A stretch of 32,248 nucleotides of DNA from Clostridia bacterium. GTDB lineage: Bacteria > Bacillota > Clostridia > Oscillospirales > Acutalibacteraceae. The notes under the pieces are model-generated. The model ran no database searches. It was not told the origin of the DNA and was given only the letters and a program-made list of their open reading frames with translations. Positions 1 through 8,060 of this stretch are shown in pieces. Numbering within the stretch: position 1 is the first letter of the stretch; every line of letters starts with the position of its first letter. The position numbers and the translations under genes were made by a program. The stretch lies in the NCBI GenBank assembly GCA_017544665.1, contig JAFYDS010000040.1, positions 1 to 32,248 of the forward strand, read 5' to 3'.

Positions 1-603
1 GGGAACGGTTGCTGTCGTTCCGGAAACGGACACTGTTTCCGGAACACGCCAGAAGGAGATATCCGTCGCATGCTTTCCCAACAGGGAAGCGCTCCAAAGC
101 GCCGCCTTTTCGGTGAACAGCGTCGCGTTGTCAAGCGACTGCAGCACGGCATTGTAGGCATATGGCAGCGTGCTTCCGTCGAAGAACCGGTACCAGGCAG
201 GCGTGCCCTGCGGACTGTCCGTCTTGAACAGTGCGGGCGCCAGCGGAATTGCCCGCTCCATCACATGGGGAAGGCCCTGCACATACAAATAGCAAACCGA
301 TGTGTCCAAGGGCTCCGGATCCTGCCAGATAAGGTCGATCAACCGGTTTCCCAAATCGGCATAGATGCTTTCAAAGAGCGTGTTTAGACCTTCGCCGGAA
401 TACAGCATGGAAAGCACGCTGTGCTTGATGAAGTCGGCTTTTGTCAGAATCCGATCGCCCCTGTGGTGGACAACGCCGGTTTTTTCGTTGTAGTCAAACG
501 ACCAATTTGGATAGTTACTGCCTCCCGCCGCGGCGGTCAGCGAGACCGCGACCGTGCCGAGCAGCAGGAGAACGGATAAGAGAATGGATAATGCTTTTTT
601 CAT
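1..603 (-). CDS. Exported protein of unknown function, C-terminus beyond window
   Basis: An open frame of 201 codons runs from ATG at 603 off the left edge with no stop. AGGAGG lies 8 nt before the start. The N-terminus MKKALSILLSVLLLLGTVAV is a classic Sec signal peptide (positive residues, hydrophobic core, small residues near 25-28). The mature part shows no motif I recognise; it is rich in aromatic residues and has no Cys pair. It begins 39 bp after the stop of the LRR surface protein gene on the same strand with no terminator between, so the two are probably one operon under the LytTR-type promoter near 3755. Function unknown; an extracellular partner of the LRR protein is only inferred from the operon. 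Confidence 0.75.
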   Translation of the reverse strand, partial: MKKALSILLSVLLLLGTVAVSLTAAAGGSNYPNWSFDYNEKTGVVHHRGDRILTKADFIKHSVLSMLYSGEGLNTLFESIYADLGNRLIDLIWQDPEPLDTSVCYLYVQGLPHVMERAIPLAPALFKTDSPQGTPAWYRFFDGSTLPYAYNAVLQSLDNATLFTEKAALWSASLLGKHATDISFWRVPETVSVSGTTATVP

Positions 604-642
604 CGGAATAACCTCCTGTTCTGATAACGGTAAAAACAGCAA

Positions 643-3600
643 TTATTTCCCGAGCCACTTGAACAGCCGGAGGAACCAGTCGATGATCCCGCGGAAGAAG
701 CTCTGAATCTGTGCCCAGAAGCCGCCGCTGTTGTCGTCCGGCTGCGATCCGGTCGGGTCGGCAGTATAGCGGCCCCATTCGCCGCAGACGGTGCACCGGA
801 TATCGACGATGCCCTCTTCGGTCTCCGTCGGTTCTTTGATGACCCGCTGTTCGCCGAGGGCGTTGTGGATCACATCGTGACCGGAGAGCCACGTTTCGCA
901 GTCGGGGCAGAAGACACCCGCCGTGTAGCCGTGGGCCGCTTCGGTCGCCTCGGTCGCGGGGACTTCATAGGCGTTTTGGTGCTCCGTCGGGCAAAGCGCA
1001 ATGAACACGTTCCCGTTTTCAGCCGCAAAGGCTTCGGCAGCGGAACCCGCATAGCCATAGATCACAACGGCCTTTCGGAATGCATTGCTTCCGATAGAAG
1101 TCACAGTGGCGGGAATCGTTACCGTTGTAAACACAGCCTGCTCATCCGAGTAACCGCCGTCAAAAGCAGCATTCCCAATTGTGGTGACGCTTCCTGGAAT
1201 CGTGAGTTCTGTCAAAGGTACTTGATAGAATGCGCCGTTTTCAATCGTTGTGACGCCTTCCGGTATACGGAAGCTCGTCAAACTGCTGTCACCGGAGAAA
1301 GCAGCGCTGCCGATTGTTGTCAGTTGGCTGTTTTCGGGGATGGTAACGCTTCTCAACCCTTCCAAATGATAGAAAGCCCATGCGCCGATGGTCTCAAGAC
1401 TGGCGGGAAGAATGACTTCTTCCAAATAGCGATCGACGCCAATGAACGCCTGTTCGGGAAGCGATGTGACGCCTTCTTCAACAACGACCTTCCTGACACG
1501 CTTCGCAGTGGGTCCGACAACTCCAATCATAACATAATGTCCGTTCTGCCGGAACGCGCCCATCGGCCCGGTACCGCTGATCGTTAATGTGCCGTCATTC
1601 GTGAACACCCACGTTAAGCTTTCTTCGTTGTCCGCTGCGCCGCAGTAGCCCCAGTCAACAACGTTATAATGGATATTGGCGTTCAGCAGCGATTCGTTGC
1701 CGTATTCGCCGGATTCATCGATTTGGATCTCACCCCATTGCGCTTCGCTGCCGCCGTAATACACGTCTTGCAGGGCGGTGCAGTAGGAGAACGCACCGGC
1801 GTCGATGCTCGTCACACTGTCCGGAATCATGACGCTTGTCAGCGCAAGGCAGGTTGCAAACGCCGAAGGGGGAATGCTTGTCACCCCGTCCGGGATCGTT
1901 ACGCTTGTCAGCGCAAAACAGCCAACAAACGAATGGTTGCCGATGGACAAAACGCCGTCCGGAATCGTCACGCTTTCCAGCGAGGTACAGTCATAGAACG
2001 CAGAGTCGCCGATGCTTGTTACACCGGGTTGCAGTACAACCGTTTTGAGTCTTAAGTAATACGGGCCCCAGGGTGCCGTGGTGCGGCTTTGATATGAAGT
2101 GTAGTTCGCCATTTCGCCCGTGCCGCTGATGGTCAGGGTGTAGTCGGTCGAAAGCTCCCACATCAGGTTCGTGCCGTCGCCCTCGCCGCCGCAGTAGCCC
2201 CAGTCGGTGTCGGCGAATTGGACAAGCGATTTGATATATGCCCGCATGGTCTGCGCATACTCGGTATACGATCCGCCCAGGTTTTCCGCATGGTAGTAGA
2301 TTGTCATCAGATCCCACTGCGCGGGCGTGCCGTCGTAGTAGATCACAGACAAGCTGTCGCAGTCCGCAAAAGCGGTAACCTCAATCTCTTCCATACTGGA
2401 ATGCGGAATCGTGATGGATTCCAGATTGCTGCAGCCTGCAAACATGTTTCCCCCAATGTAATCCGTGCCGTCCAGGAACACAACATTTTTCACGTCAGTA
2501 CGGCCTTGAAACGCGCCGTTTCTGGCGTATCCCGAACCGCTGATGGTCAGTGTGCCTTCGCTGTCGAGCACCCAAGTCAGGTTCGTGCCGTCGCCTTCGC
2601 CGCCGCAGTAGCCCCAGTCGACCACGTCGGCGGAATACAGGGCTCTGCTCACCGCAGCGTTGTTACCCAGTTCCGACAGGCGGCAGGCAGGCGCAACACC
2701 GCCCAAGGTCATGTCTACCTCATAAAAGTCTTTCATTTCTCCCCACATATTGACAACACAGGCAGCTCCGGTGCAGCCGGGATTCCGCAGCCAACGCCAG
2801 GCGCAACCGTCAAAGGTGCTGCTGTTCTCACGATACAATCCCTGGCTTCTTGCGTAATCCGTGCCCTGCATCGTCTCGCTCACGGAATAACCCGCAGTTG
2901 AACTCACCCGGCAGTCAAAACCGTAATCCGCATTCAAAGCGTCGTCCCAGGAGATCAGGAAGATTTTGTCGTTTGTCGCGGCGGAATTGTACTCCGGACG
3001 CGGTTCAAGCGCGTTTACATGCGAATCGTTGTTCAAGGCGGTAGTTTGAATATTCGCCTTTTGTTCCGGCGTAAACGCCGTTTCAAAAAACTGCCCGTTC
3101 AGCCAGTCCCGCAGGGAACATGTTGCGTAGTTGTTAGCGTAAATGGTGAGCGCCTCATCCTGATAGGGTTCGGAACAGACGCTTGGTGAATAATAGTATT
3201 CGTAGTATACCGTATTCTGATACGCCTGCGCGTCGATCAGGGCGTCGCACATGATATATCCGGTGTCCGGGTCAAGCACGCGCCAAACCAGCGGCTCATA
3301 CCGAAAATAGTACGTCGTGCCGGTTTCATACCCGCTTTCATCCTGCATCGATCTTTCAGGGGCGGAAGCAATATACGTCATATCCGGCCGGTACGCCGTA
3401 AAGTACACGGCGCGGTATTTTTCGCCGCCGCAGAAGAAGTCGGCGAACTGCATATAATCGCTCTGCTCCATGGTGCCGGCGGTGCCGGTACCGCTGTAAT
3501 AGCCGTAGCTTTTCCACGTTGCCGCGGCCGCCGCCGCCAGTTCTTCGGTCTCCTCTACCTGCGTTTGCGGGTAGGAGCCGAACTGAATGCGGTCGTTGAC

Positions 3601-3705
3601 TGCGTAGGTCGGTTCCTCCGCCGCGGCGGTGAACCCCACGGCGAGCAGAGAAGCCGCCAAAGCAACGAGCAGCAGTGTCAATAAAAGCTTGTTTGTTTTC
3701 TTCAT
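643..3705 (-). CDS. BspA-like LRR_5 surface protein with DUF6273-type domain
   Basis: A 1020-aa exported protein with a signal peptide at about 1-29. Residues ~90-345 resemble a DUF6273 domain (EPLVWRVL, SLRDWLNGQFF, CAWRWLRNPG, GVAPACRL). Three copies of a WGYCG...LTISG module sit at ~363-393, 501-531 and 683-713, each leading into BspA/LRR_5 repeats of the type VTIPDGVTSIxxxAFxxCxxL (about 560-645 and 740-880). Residues ~905-975 carry CPDC and CTVC pairs, possibly metal-binding. The tail is an amphipathic aromatic segment (WAQIQSFFRGIIDWFLRLF) that may associate with the membrane or wall. LRR_5 proteins usually mediate adhesion or protein contact at the cell surface. GGAAAG precedes the ATG. 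It is first gene of an operon whose promoter carries LytTR-type repeats. Confidence 0.85.
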   Translation of the reverse strand: MKKTNKLLLTLLLVALAASLLAVGFTAAAEEPTYAVNDRIQFGSYPQTQVEETEELAAAAAATWKSYGYYSGTGTAGTMEQSDYMQFADFFCGGEKYRAVYFTAYRPDMTYIASAPERSMQDESGYETGTTYYFRYEPLVWRVLDPDTGYIMCDALIDAQAYQNTVYYEYYYSPSVCSEPYQDEALTIYANNYATCSLRDWLNGQFFETAFTPEQKANIQTTALNNDSHVNALEPRPEYNSAATNDKIFLISWDDALNADYGFDCRVSSTAGYSVSETMQGTDYARSQGLYRENSSTFDGCAWRWLRNPGCTGAACVVNMWGEMKDFYEVDMTLGGVAPACRLSELGNNAAVSRALYSADVVDWGYCGGEGDGTNLTWVLDSEGTLTISGSGYARNGAFQGRTDVKNVVFLDGTDYIGGNMFAGCSNLESITIPHSSMEEIEVTAFADCDSLSVIYYDGTPAQWDLMTIYYHAENLGGSYTEYAQTMRAYIKSLVQFADTDWGYCGGEGDGTNLMWELSTDYTLTISGTGEMANYTSYQSRTTAPWGPYYLRLKTVVLQPGVTSIGDSAFYDCTSLESVTIPDGVLSIGNHSFVGCFALTSVTIPDGVTSIPPSAFATCLALTSVMIPDSVTSIDAGAFSYCTALQDVYYGGSEAQWGEIQIDESGEYGNESLLNANIHYNVVDWGYCGAADNEESLTWVFTNDGTLTISGTGPMGAFRQNGHYVMIGVVGPTAKRVRKVVVEEGVTSLPEQAFIGVDRYLEEVILPASLETIGAWAFYHLEGLRSVTIPENSQLTTIGSAAFSGDSSLTSFRIPEGVTTIENGAFYQVPLTELTIPGSVTTIGNAAFDGGYSDEQAVFTTVTIPATVTSIGSNAFRKAVVIYGYAGSAAEAFAAENGNVFIALCPTEHQNAYEVPATEATEAAHGYTAGVFCPDCETWLSGHDVIHNALGEQRVIKEPTETEEGIVDIRCTVCGEWGRYTADPTGSQPDDNSGGFWAQIQSFFRGIIDWFLRLFKWLGK
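2164..2620. repeat. 43-bp direct repeat pair inside the LRR gene
   Basis: Positions 2164-2206 and 2578-2620 are identical except for one C/T difference. Both encode the WGYCGGEGDGTNL module. A third, more diverged copy lies near 1638-1660. At protein level this is a domain repeat; near-identity at DNA level points to recent duplication or gene conversion. Confidence 0.8.
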
Positions 3706-3754
3706 AATGATCTTCCTTTCCTGGGTGAAAAAGGTGCTTTCCTTTTATGGGAAT

Positions 3755-3822
3755 ATTGTAGCATAAAATCTGCGATTTGCGGTTAAAAAAGAGTGAAATG
3801 CGTTCTCACGGGAGTGAAATGC
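3755..3822 (-). promoter_or_regulatory. LRR-operon promoter with LytTR-type direct repeats
   Basis: On the minus strand an extended -10 TGCTACAAT (+ strand 3755-3763) has no good -35 hexamer. Exactly 30 bp upstream of the -10 hexamer stand two perfect 11-bp direct repeats, + strand GAGTGAAATGC at 3791-3801 and 3812-3822, with a 21-bp period (two helical turns). Such 9-11-bp repeats spaced about 21 bp are the usual target of AgrA/ComE-type LytTR regulators; the minus-strand form GCATTTCAC is close to the streptococcal ComE/BlpR box. A weak -35 with an upstream activator box fits an activated promoter. The LytTR regulator gene lies 1.5 kb away and has the same layout. Confidence 0.75.
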
Positions 3823-3862
3823 AGTTTTCGGCGGTCAAAACCGACAGGAAGATGAAACTTCA

Positions 3863-3893
3863 TTCCACATTCCATATTCCAAATTCCACATTC
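3863..3893. repeat. Heptamer tandem repeat after the kinase stop codon
   Basis: Four units of 7 bp (TTCCACA, TTCCATA, TTCCAAA, TTCCACA) plus a partial fifth abut the TAA of the histidine kinase gene. Only the sixth base varies. One of four heptamer-period arrays found after stop codons in this window. I see no strong intrinsic terminator beyond it, only a short CGGT/ACCG hairpin near 3833-3844. Confidence 0.85.
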
Positions 3894-5243
3894 TTACGCC
3901 GTCTCTTCCTTCATGTTCAGGAAGATATTCAGCTCAAACACACCATCTTTGACCGTAAAGTTCACGTTGTCCTCGCCGTATTTCGCGGCGGCTTTTTTGA
4001 TGCTGCGGAAACCGTAGCCGTGCGCGTTTTTGTCGGCCTTGTTCGTCTGCGGCAGCCCGTTCTTCGTCTTCACCTCGCCCGAGACGGGGTTGGCGATCGT
4101 GATATAGACGGTCTTCTTCGCGCGGCGGGCGCGGAAGGTGATGACCTTTTCCCCGGCGGCGTTCTTCGTCGCCTCGATCGCGTTGTCGAGCGCGTTCGGG
4201 AAAATCGTGTAAATGTCGTCCGGGTCGATCCCCTCCGGCGGGAAGGTCGTATCGAACGCGACGTCGAGCTGAACGCCTTCTCGCTCGGCAAGCTGCTGCT
4301 CGCAGAAGAGCACCGTGTCGAGCCGGTAGTTGCCCGTGTTGTAGCGTTTGCCTGTCTCCGAGATGAAGTCGCTGAACTGCTGCGCCATCTCACGGGCGTC
4401 GTCGGGCTTATCTTCTTCGAGATAGGTGAGCAGCGGCCGCATCTTCTTCGGGAAATCGTGGCGGAACATCCGCACGTCCTCATACATCTGCTCCATCCAT
4501 TCGAACTGGCGGATCTGCATCTGCAGCTGCTTTTTGTAGTTGTCCGCCTGCTGGCGCATCCGGAAGAAGCGCACAAGGGCGAACGTCACCGTCCCGGTCA
4601 AAATCGGGATATTCAGCAGCATGAAAGTGAACTCCGCCTGCCGCGTTTCGGAATACGCGGGACCGAGCAGCAGCAGCGTCGTCACAAACACCGCCGTTGA
4701 AAGGACGATCAGCAGAAAGAGGATCGCGCCGTCACGGGTGATATTGAAATAGATGGTATGCCGCCTCGCGTAGCGCGTCAGCAGCAGATAGGCGACCAGG
4801 AACACCGCCACATCGACCAGGAACCCGACGAGCAGCTCGAGCGCGGCGTCGCGGTTTTCGTTGTTGAAATGGAAGAAGACGAGCAGGACGATGAAGCGGA
4901 TCGCTTCGACGAACGTGTAGCCCGCCGCGGTGAGCATCGCTTTCAGGCGGCTGTGTTTTTCAAACAGAATCGCCATACAGATGAACGGCGTCACCAGCCC
5001 GATGGTGGACCAGAGAAAACCGGCGGCGTCGGACGGCTCCCGGAAAAAGGGCGCGAGCACACCGAGTACAACGCACAGCGCGCCGCAGATGAGATAGGGC
5101 GCCTTGGTTTTTTTCAAAGAGAGATGAAACAGGGAAACGGCAAGAAACGCGCAGCCCGCGATCAGCACGCAGTTATCCAGCGTTGCGATCAGGGCGTAAA
5201 TGACCGGCGCGCGGCGGATCAGATCGGCGATAGCAAGAAACAT
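3894..5243 (-). CDS. GHKL-family (AgrC-like) sensor histidine kinase
   Basis: A 449-aa membrane sensor kinase. The first ~225 residues form about six hydrophobic segments (e.g. 14-40, 48-66, 76-94, 108-125, 138-157, 172-194, 205-225), then a helical linker. The dimerisation/phosphoacceptor motif is MFRHDFPKKM with His262. The ATPase part has an N box FPNALDNAIEA (Asn350, Asn354) and a G box HGYGFRSIKKAA (~408-419), the HATPase_c_5 pattern of AgrC, ComD and similar quorum or peptide sensors. It lies 17 bp downstream of the response regulator gene, with AAAGGA before the ATG, so both come from one transcript. No AgrD/AgrB-like peptide system is visible nearby, so the signal sensed is unknown. 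Confidence 0.9.
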   Translation of the reverse strand: MFLAIADLIRRAPVIYALIATLDNCVLIAGCAFLAVSLFHLSLKKTKAPYLICGALCVVLGVLAPFFREPSDAAGFLWSTIGLVTPFICMAILFEKHSRLKAMLTAAGYTFVEAIRFIVLLVFFHFNNENRDAALELLVGFLVDVAVFLVAYLLLTRYARRHTIYFNITRDGAILFLLIVLSTAVFVTTLLLLGPAYSETRQAEFTFMLLNIPILTGTVTFALVRFFRMRQQADNYKKQLQMQIRQFEWMEQMYEDVRMFRHDFPKKMRPLLTYLEEDKPDDAREMAQQFSDFISETGKRYNTGNYRLDTVLFCEQQLAEREGVQLDVAFDTTFPPEGIDPDDIYTIFPNALDNAIEATKNAAGEKVITFRARRAKKTVYITIANPVSGEVKTKNGLPQTNKADKNAHGYGFRSIKKAAAKYGEDNVNFTVKDGVFELNIFLNMKEETA

Positions 5244-5260
5244 ACCGCACCATCCTTTCT

Positions 5261-5956
5261 TTAATGGTTAAACAAGAACATGAAATTGTGATAGGCCTTT
5301 TGGAAATCCCGCGCTTTCAGCGGAAGGGTGACGCCGTTTCTGAGCGTCACGGTTTTTGCGTCGTAGGAATCGACGTACTGCAGATTCACAAGATACGAGC
5401 GCTGGATCCGGTAGAACAACCCGGCGGGCAGCAGCTTTTCGACGTCGCGCAGCAGATAGGTGAACGTCTCTACGCCGTCGAAGCAATAGACTTTCACCTG
5501 CTTGTTGTCCGCCTGGACATAGAGGATATCCTGCGCATAGAGCGTCTTGAAGCGCTTCCCCTGCTTGAGTTCAAGCCGGTTGAAGAACGACAGACGGAAA
5601 AACTGGTCGAGCTTTTCCTCGAGCTGCTTTTGGTCGATCGGCTTTTTCAAAAAGCCCTCGGCGTGGATCCCCTGATTGATGATCTGCGCGGCGGCCGCGT
5701 CGTAGTTTGTCAGATAGCAGATCGTCACGGCGTGACTGTACTTTTCCTTGAGCGCCTTGGCGATCTCGATGCCGTTCATGGCGTCCATGCAGAAATCCAG
5801 AAAGTACAGATCGAACTTGCCCCGCTCGAGCAGATCGTGGCCGTCGGTAAACCGTTCGCACTGAATCTCAAAGTCCCGCTTAAACCCGTAAGAACGGATC
5901 ATCTGTTCCAGTTCCTCTGTGATGTTGGATTCGTCGTCGCATAATGCAATTCTCAT
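5261..5956 (-). CDS. LytTR-family response regulator
   Basis: A 231-aa two-domain regulator. The receiver domain has acidic residues in LCDDES (Asp7, Asp8), phosphoacceptor Asp54 in YFLDFCMDAMNG, Thr83 and the KKP lysine near 104-105. Residues ~125-231 form a LytTR DNA-binding domain (LYVQADNKQVKVY, FYRIQRSYLVNLQYV). I start at ATG 5956 because AGGAGG lies just upstream and the receiver domain begins there; a longer in-frame ATG at 5995 lacks a ribosome site. It partners with the GHKL kinase immediately downstream. Its promoter carries direct repeats matching those at the LRR operon, so autoregulation and control of the surface protein are likely (inference). Confidence 0.92.
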   Translation of the reverse strand: MRIALCDDESNITEELEQMIRSYGFKRDFEIQCERFTDGHDLLERGKFDLYFLDFCMDAMNGIEIAKALKEKYSHAVTICYLTNYDAAAAQIINQGIHAEGFLKKPIDQKQLEEKLDQFFRLSFFNRLELKQGKRFKTLYAQDILYVQADNKQVKVYCFDGVETFTYLLRDVEKLLPAGLFYRIQRSYLVNLQYVDSYDAKTVTLRNGVTLPLKARDFQKAYHNFMFLFNH

Positions 5957-6039
5957 CTTGGTGCCTCCTGTCTGCGCCGCCGACCGGTTCGGCAAAGCGC
6001 AACGTGATTCCCCGCGGGGGTGTTTCTTTTACCGTGTAT

Positions 6040-6107
6040 ATCATAGCACAAAATTTCGCATTTGCAGTAAAAAAAGAGTGAAAAGTGTTTTGAAAGGAGT
6101 AAATTAA
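6040..6107 (-). promoter_or_regulatory. Regulator/kinase promoter with LytTR-type repeats
   Basis: Minus-strand extended -10 TGCTATGAT (+ 6040-6048). Direct repeats GAGTGAAAA (6076-6084) and GAGTAAATT (6097-6105) have the same 21-bp period and the same 30-bp distance to the -10 as the LRR promoter. The 30-bp stretch between box and -10 is identical at 23 of 30 positions in the two promoters. Leader to the ATG is about 80 nt. Confidence 0.75.
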
Positions 6108-6183
6108 TGTTTTTGTTCTATATTAGAATATAAAACCGCCGTTTTCGCGAAAAATGCCCCTGTTCCCCGTTCGAAAATGATGC

Positions 6184-6212
6184 TTGCAATGTGCCGGGCA
6201 ATGTGCTATAAT
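6184..6212 (+). promoter_or_regulatory. Promoter of the DtxR-family gene
   Basis: TTGCAA (6184-6189), 17-bp spacer, TATAAT (6207-6212), with an extended TG at 6204-6205. The start codon follows about 31 nt later. Confidence 0.75.
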
Positions 6213-6243
6213 ACATAAACAAGAACAAAACGAGGTGACTGCA

Positions 6244-6606
6244 ATGGCCATTCAGGAATCCGGCGAGATGTATCTGGAAACGATCTTGATCCTGTCAAAG
6301 CAAAAAAACGCGGTGCGCTCCATTGACGTGAGCGAATACATGGGCTACTCCAAGCCCAGCGTCAGCCGCGCGGTCGGTCTGCTGCGCGACGCGGGCTACC
6401 TCAATGTTGACCGTAACGGCCACCTGTTTTTGACCGAGCCGGGTCGGGAACTCGCCGAAAAGATCTATGAGCGTCACACCCATTTGACGAAGTTCTTCAT
6501 GTCGATCGGGGTCAGCGAGGAGACCGCCGCCGCCGACGCCTGCAAGATCGAGCACATCATCAGCGACGAGACGTTCCGGGCGATCCAGAATCTGCCGTTG
6601 GAATAA
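6244..6606 (+). CDS. DtxR/IdeR-family metal-dependent transcriptional regulator
   Basis: A 120-aa winged-helix regulator started at ATG 6244 after GAGGTGA. Residues 1-65 form the DNA-binding domain (SKPSVSRAVGLLRDAGYL recognition region). The rest is the short dimerisation domain; there is no SH3-like third domain. Primary-site metal ligands of DtxR are kept: Met9, Cys100, Glu103 and His104 (motif ACKIEHIISDE matches DtxR ACRWEH). Cys at this position points to iron rather than manganese, since MntR has Asp/Glu ligands. Ancillary-site ligands are only partly kept: His78 present, the Glu83 and His98 equivalents replaced. Own promoter and terminator, so monocistronic. Targets are not visible here; ackA next door is not an obvious one. 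Confidence 0.85.
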   Translation: MAIQESGEMYLETILILSKQKNAVRSIDVSEYMGYSKPSVSRAVGLLRDAGYLNVDRNGHLFLTEPGRELAEKIYERHTHLTKFFMSIGVSEETAAADACKIEHIISDETFRAIQNLPLE

Positions 6607-6624
6607 GCCGCAGCATACAACAAC

Positions 6625-6666
6625 AAACGCCGTCCGCGCCCTGACGCGAAAACGGCGTTTTCTTTT
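6625..6666 (+). terminator. Terminator of the DtxR-family gene
   Basis: Stem AAACGCCGT (6625-6633) with ACGGCGTTT (6652-6660), followed by a T-rich run to 6666. Confidence 0.8.
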
Positions 6667-6719
6667 TCCCGCGTGACGGCGCTTCAGAAAAGTTTTTTGC
6701 GCCAAATGTGCCGCAGGTC

Positions 6720-6749
6720 TTGCAATGGGATCTATAAATATGGTATGAT
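6720..6749 (+). promoter_or_regulatory. ackA promoter
   Basis: TTGCAA (6720-6725), 18-bp spacer, TATGAT (6744-6749) preceded by TGG. Start codon 33 nt further. Confidence 0.7.
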
Positions 6750-6782
6750 AGATTGTCATTCAAAATCAAAGGAGAGTTTATC

Positions 6783-8045
6783 ATGAGTGTCAAAGAATTA
6801 ATCGTCAACGCGGGCAGCTCCTCGCTGAAATATACCGTGTTCAAAATGCCGGACGCCGAAGTGCTTTGCAACGGTATCTTCGAACAGCTCGGCACCCCCC
6901 TGCCGACCTTCACCCACAAGCTGCCGAACGAAACCGGCAAGCTTGTCAAAGTGATCGACAAGATGGCGCTGACCCCCGGCGCAGACCACAGCGCAGCGAT
7001 CACGACGCTGATCGACACCCTGACCGGCAAAGAGTTCGGCGTGCTCGACTCCATGACGGAGATCGCGGCGGTCGGCCACCGCGTGCTGCACGGCGGCGAA
7101 AAGTTCAGCGGTTCCGTCCTCGTCAACAAGCAGGTGGAAGAAGCGATCCGCGAATGCATCCCCCTCGGCCCGCTCCACAACCCGGCGAACCTGATGGGCA
7201 TCGAGGTCTGCGAAAAGATCATGACGGGGATCCCGCAGGTTGCCGTGTTCGATACGGCGTTCCATCAGACGATCCCCGAAGAAGCGTTTATGTACGCCCT
7301 GCCGTATAAATACTATAAAGAATACGGCATCCGCCGCTACGGCTTCCACGGCACAAGCCATCGCTATATCGCGAAGCGCACCGCCGCTTTCCTTTGCGAA
7401 AAGTATCCGGGCAAATACAATCCCGACACGCTGCGCATCGTCACCTGCCACCTCGGCAACGGCTCGTCCCTCGCGGCGATCAAGGGCGGCAAGTGCTTCG
7501 ATACCACGATGGGTCTGACCCCGCTCGAGGGCATCATGATGGGTACCCGCTCCGGCTCCATCGACCCGGCGATCATCCCGTTTATTATGAAAAAAGAAGG
7601 CCTGACGCCGGACGACGTGGACAATCTGCTCAACAAGAAGAGCGGCATGCTCGGTCTGACGACGGAGGACCCGAACAACGAAGCGACAAGCGACAACCGC
7701 ACGATCGAAAGCCGCGCCAAGCAGGGCGACCCACGCGCCATGCTGGTCGAAGCGATGTTCTGTCACCAGCTGACGAAGCTGATTGGCGGCTTTGTCGCCG
7801 CGATGGGCGGCGCGGACGCCGTCGTCTTCACGGGCGGCATCGGCGAAAACAACCCGCAGTACCGCACCCGCGTAGCGGACAAGCTTGCCTTCCTCGGCAC
7901 ACAGATCGACGAAACGCCGAACGCCCTCAGAGGCAAGGAAGTGGAGATCTCCACGCCGGATTCCAAGCTGAAGCTGCTGGTCATTCCGACCGACGAAGAG
8001 CTGATGATCGCGGAGGACACCTACGAACTGACGCAGAATAAGTAA
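6783..8045 (+). CDS. ackA: Acetate kinase
   Basis: A 420-aa cytosolic enzyme (family about 400) converting acetyl phosphate and ADP to acetate and ATP, the last step of acetate-forming fermentation. Family signatures are intact: LIVNAGSSSLKYTVF at the N-terminus, VGHRVLHGG, FDTAFHQTIPE, YGFHGTSHRYI, CHLGNGSSLAAIKGG, MGTRSGSIDPAI and FTGGIGENNP. I use ATG 6783, preceded by AAAGGAG, rather than an in-frame ATG 30 nt upstream. It has its own promoter and terminator; phosphotransacetylase is not adjacent. Sister propionate or butyrate kinases share the fold, but the motifs favour acetate kinase. Confidence 0.95.
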   Translation: MSVKELIVNAGSSSLKYTVFKMPDAEVLCNGIFEQLGTPLPTFTHKLPNETGKLVKVIDKMALTPGADHSAAITTLIDTLTGKEFGVLDSMTEIAAVGHRVLHGGEKFSGSVLVNKQVEEAIRECIPLGPLHNPANLMGIEVCEKIMTGIPQVAVFDTAFHQTIPEEAFMYALPYKYYKEYGIRRYGFHGTSHRYIAKRTAAFLCEKYPGKYNPDTLRIVTCHLGNGSSLAAIKGGKCFDTTMGLTPLEGIMMGTRSGSIDPAIIPFIMKKEGLTPDDVDNLLNKKSGMLGLTTEDPNNEATSDNRTIESRAKQGDPRAMLVEAMFCHQLTKLIGGFVAAMGGADAVVFTGGIGENNPQYRTRVADKLAFLGTQIDETPNALRGKEVEISTPDSKLKLLVIPTDEELMIAEDTYELTQNK

Positions 8046-8060
8046 CGCCTCATAAAGAAA

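Noticed and set aside
3700..5250. AgrBD-like peptide genes expected beside an AgrC-type kinase
   Set aside because: I searched the flanks for a short precursor peptide or AgrB-like membrane protease and saw none.
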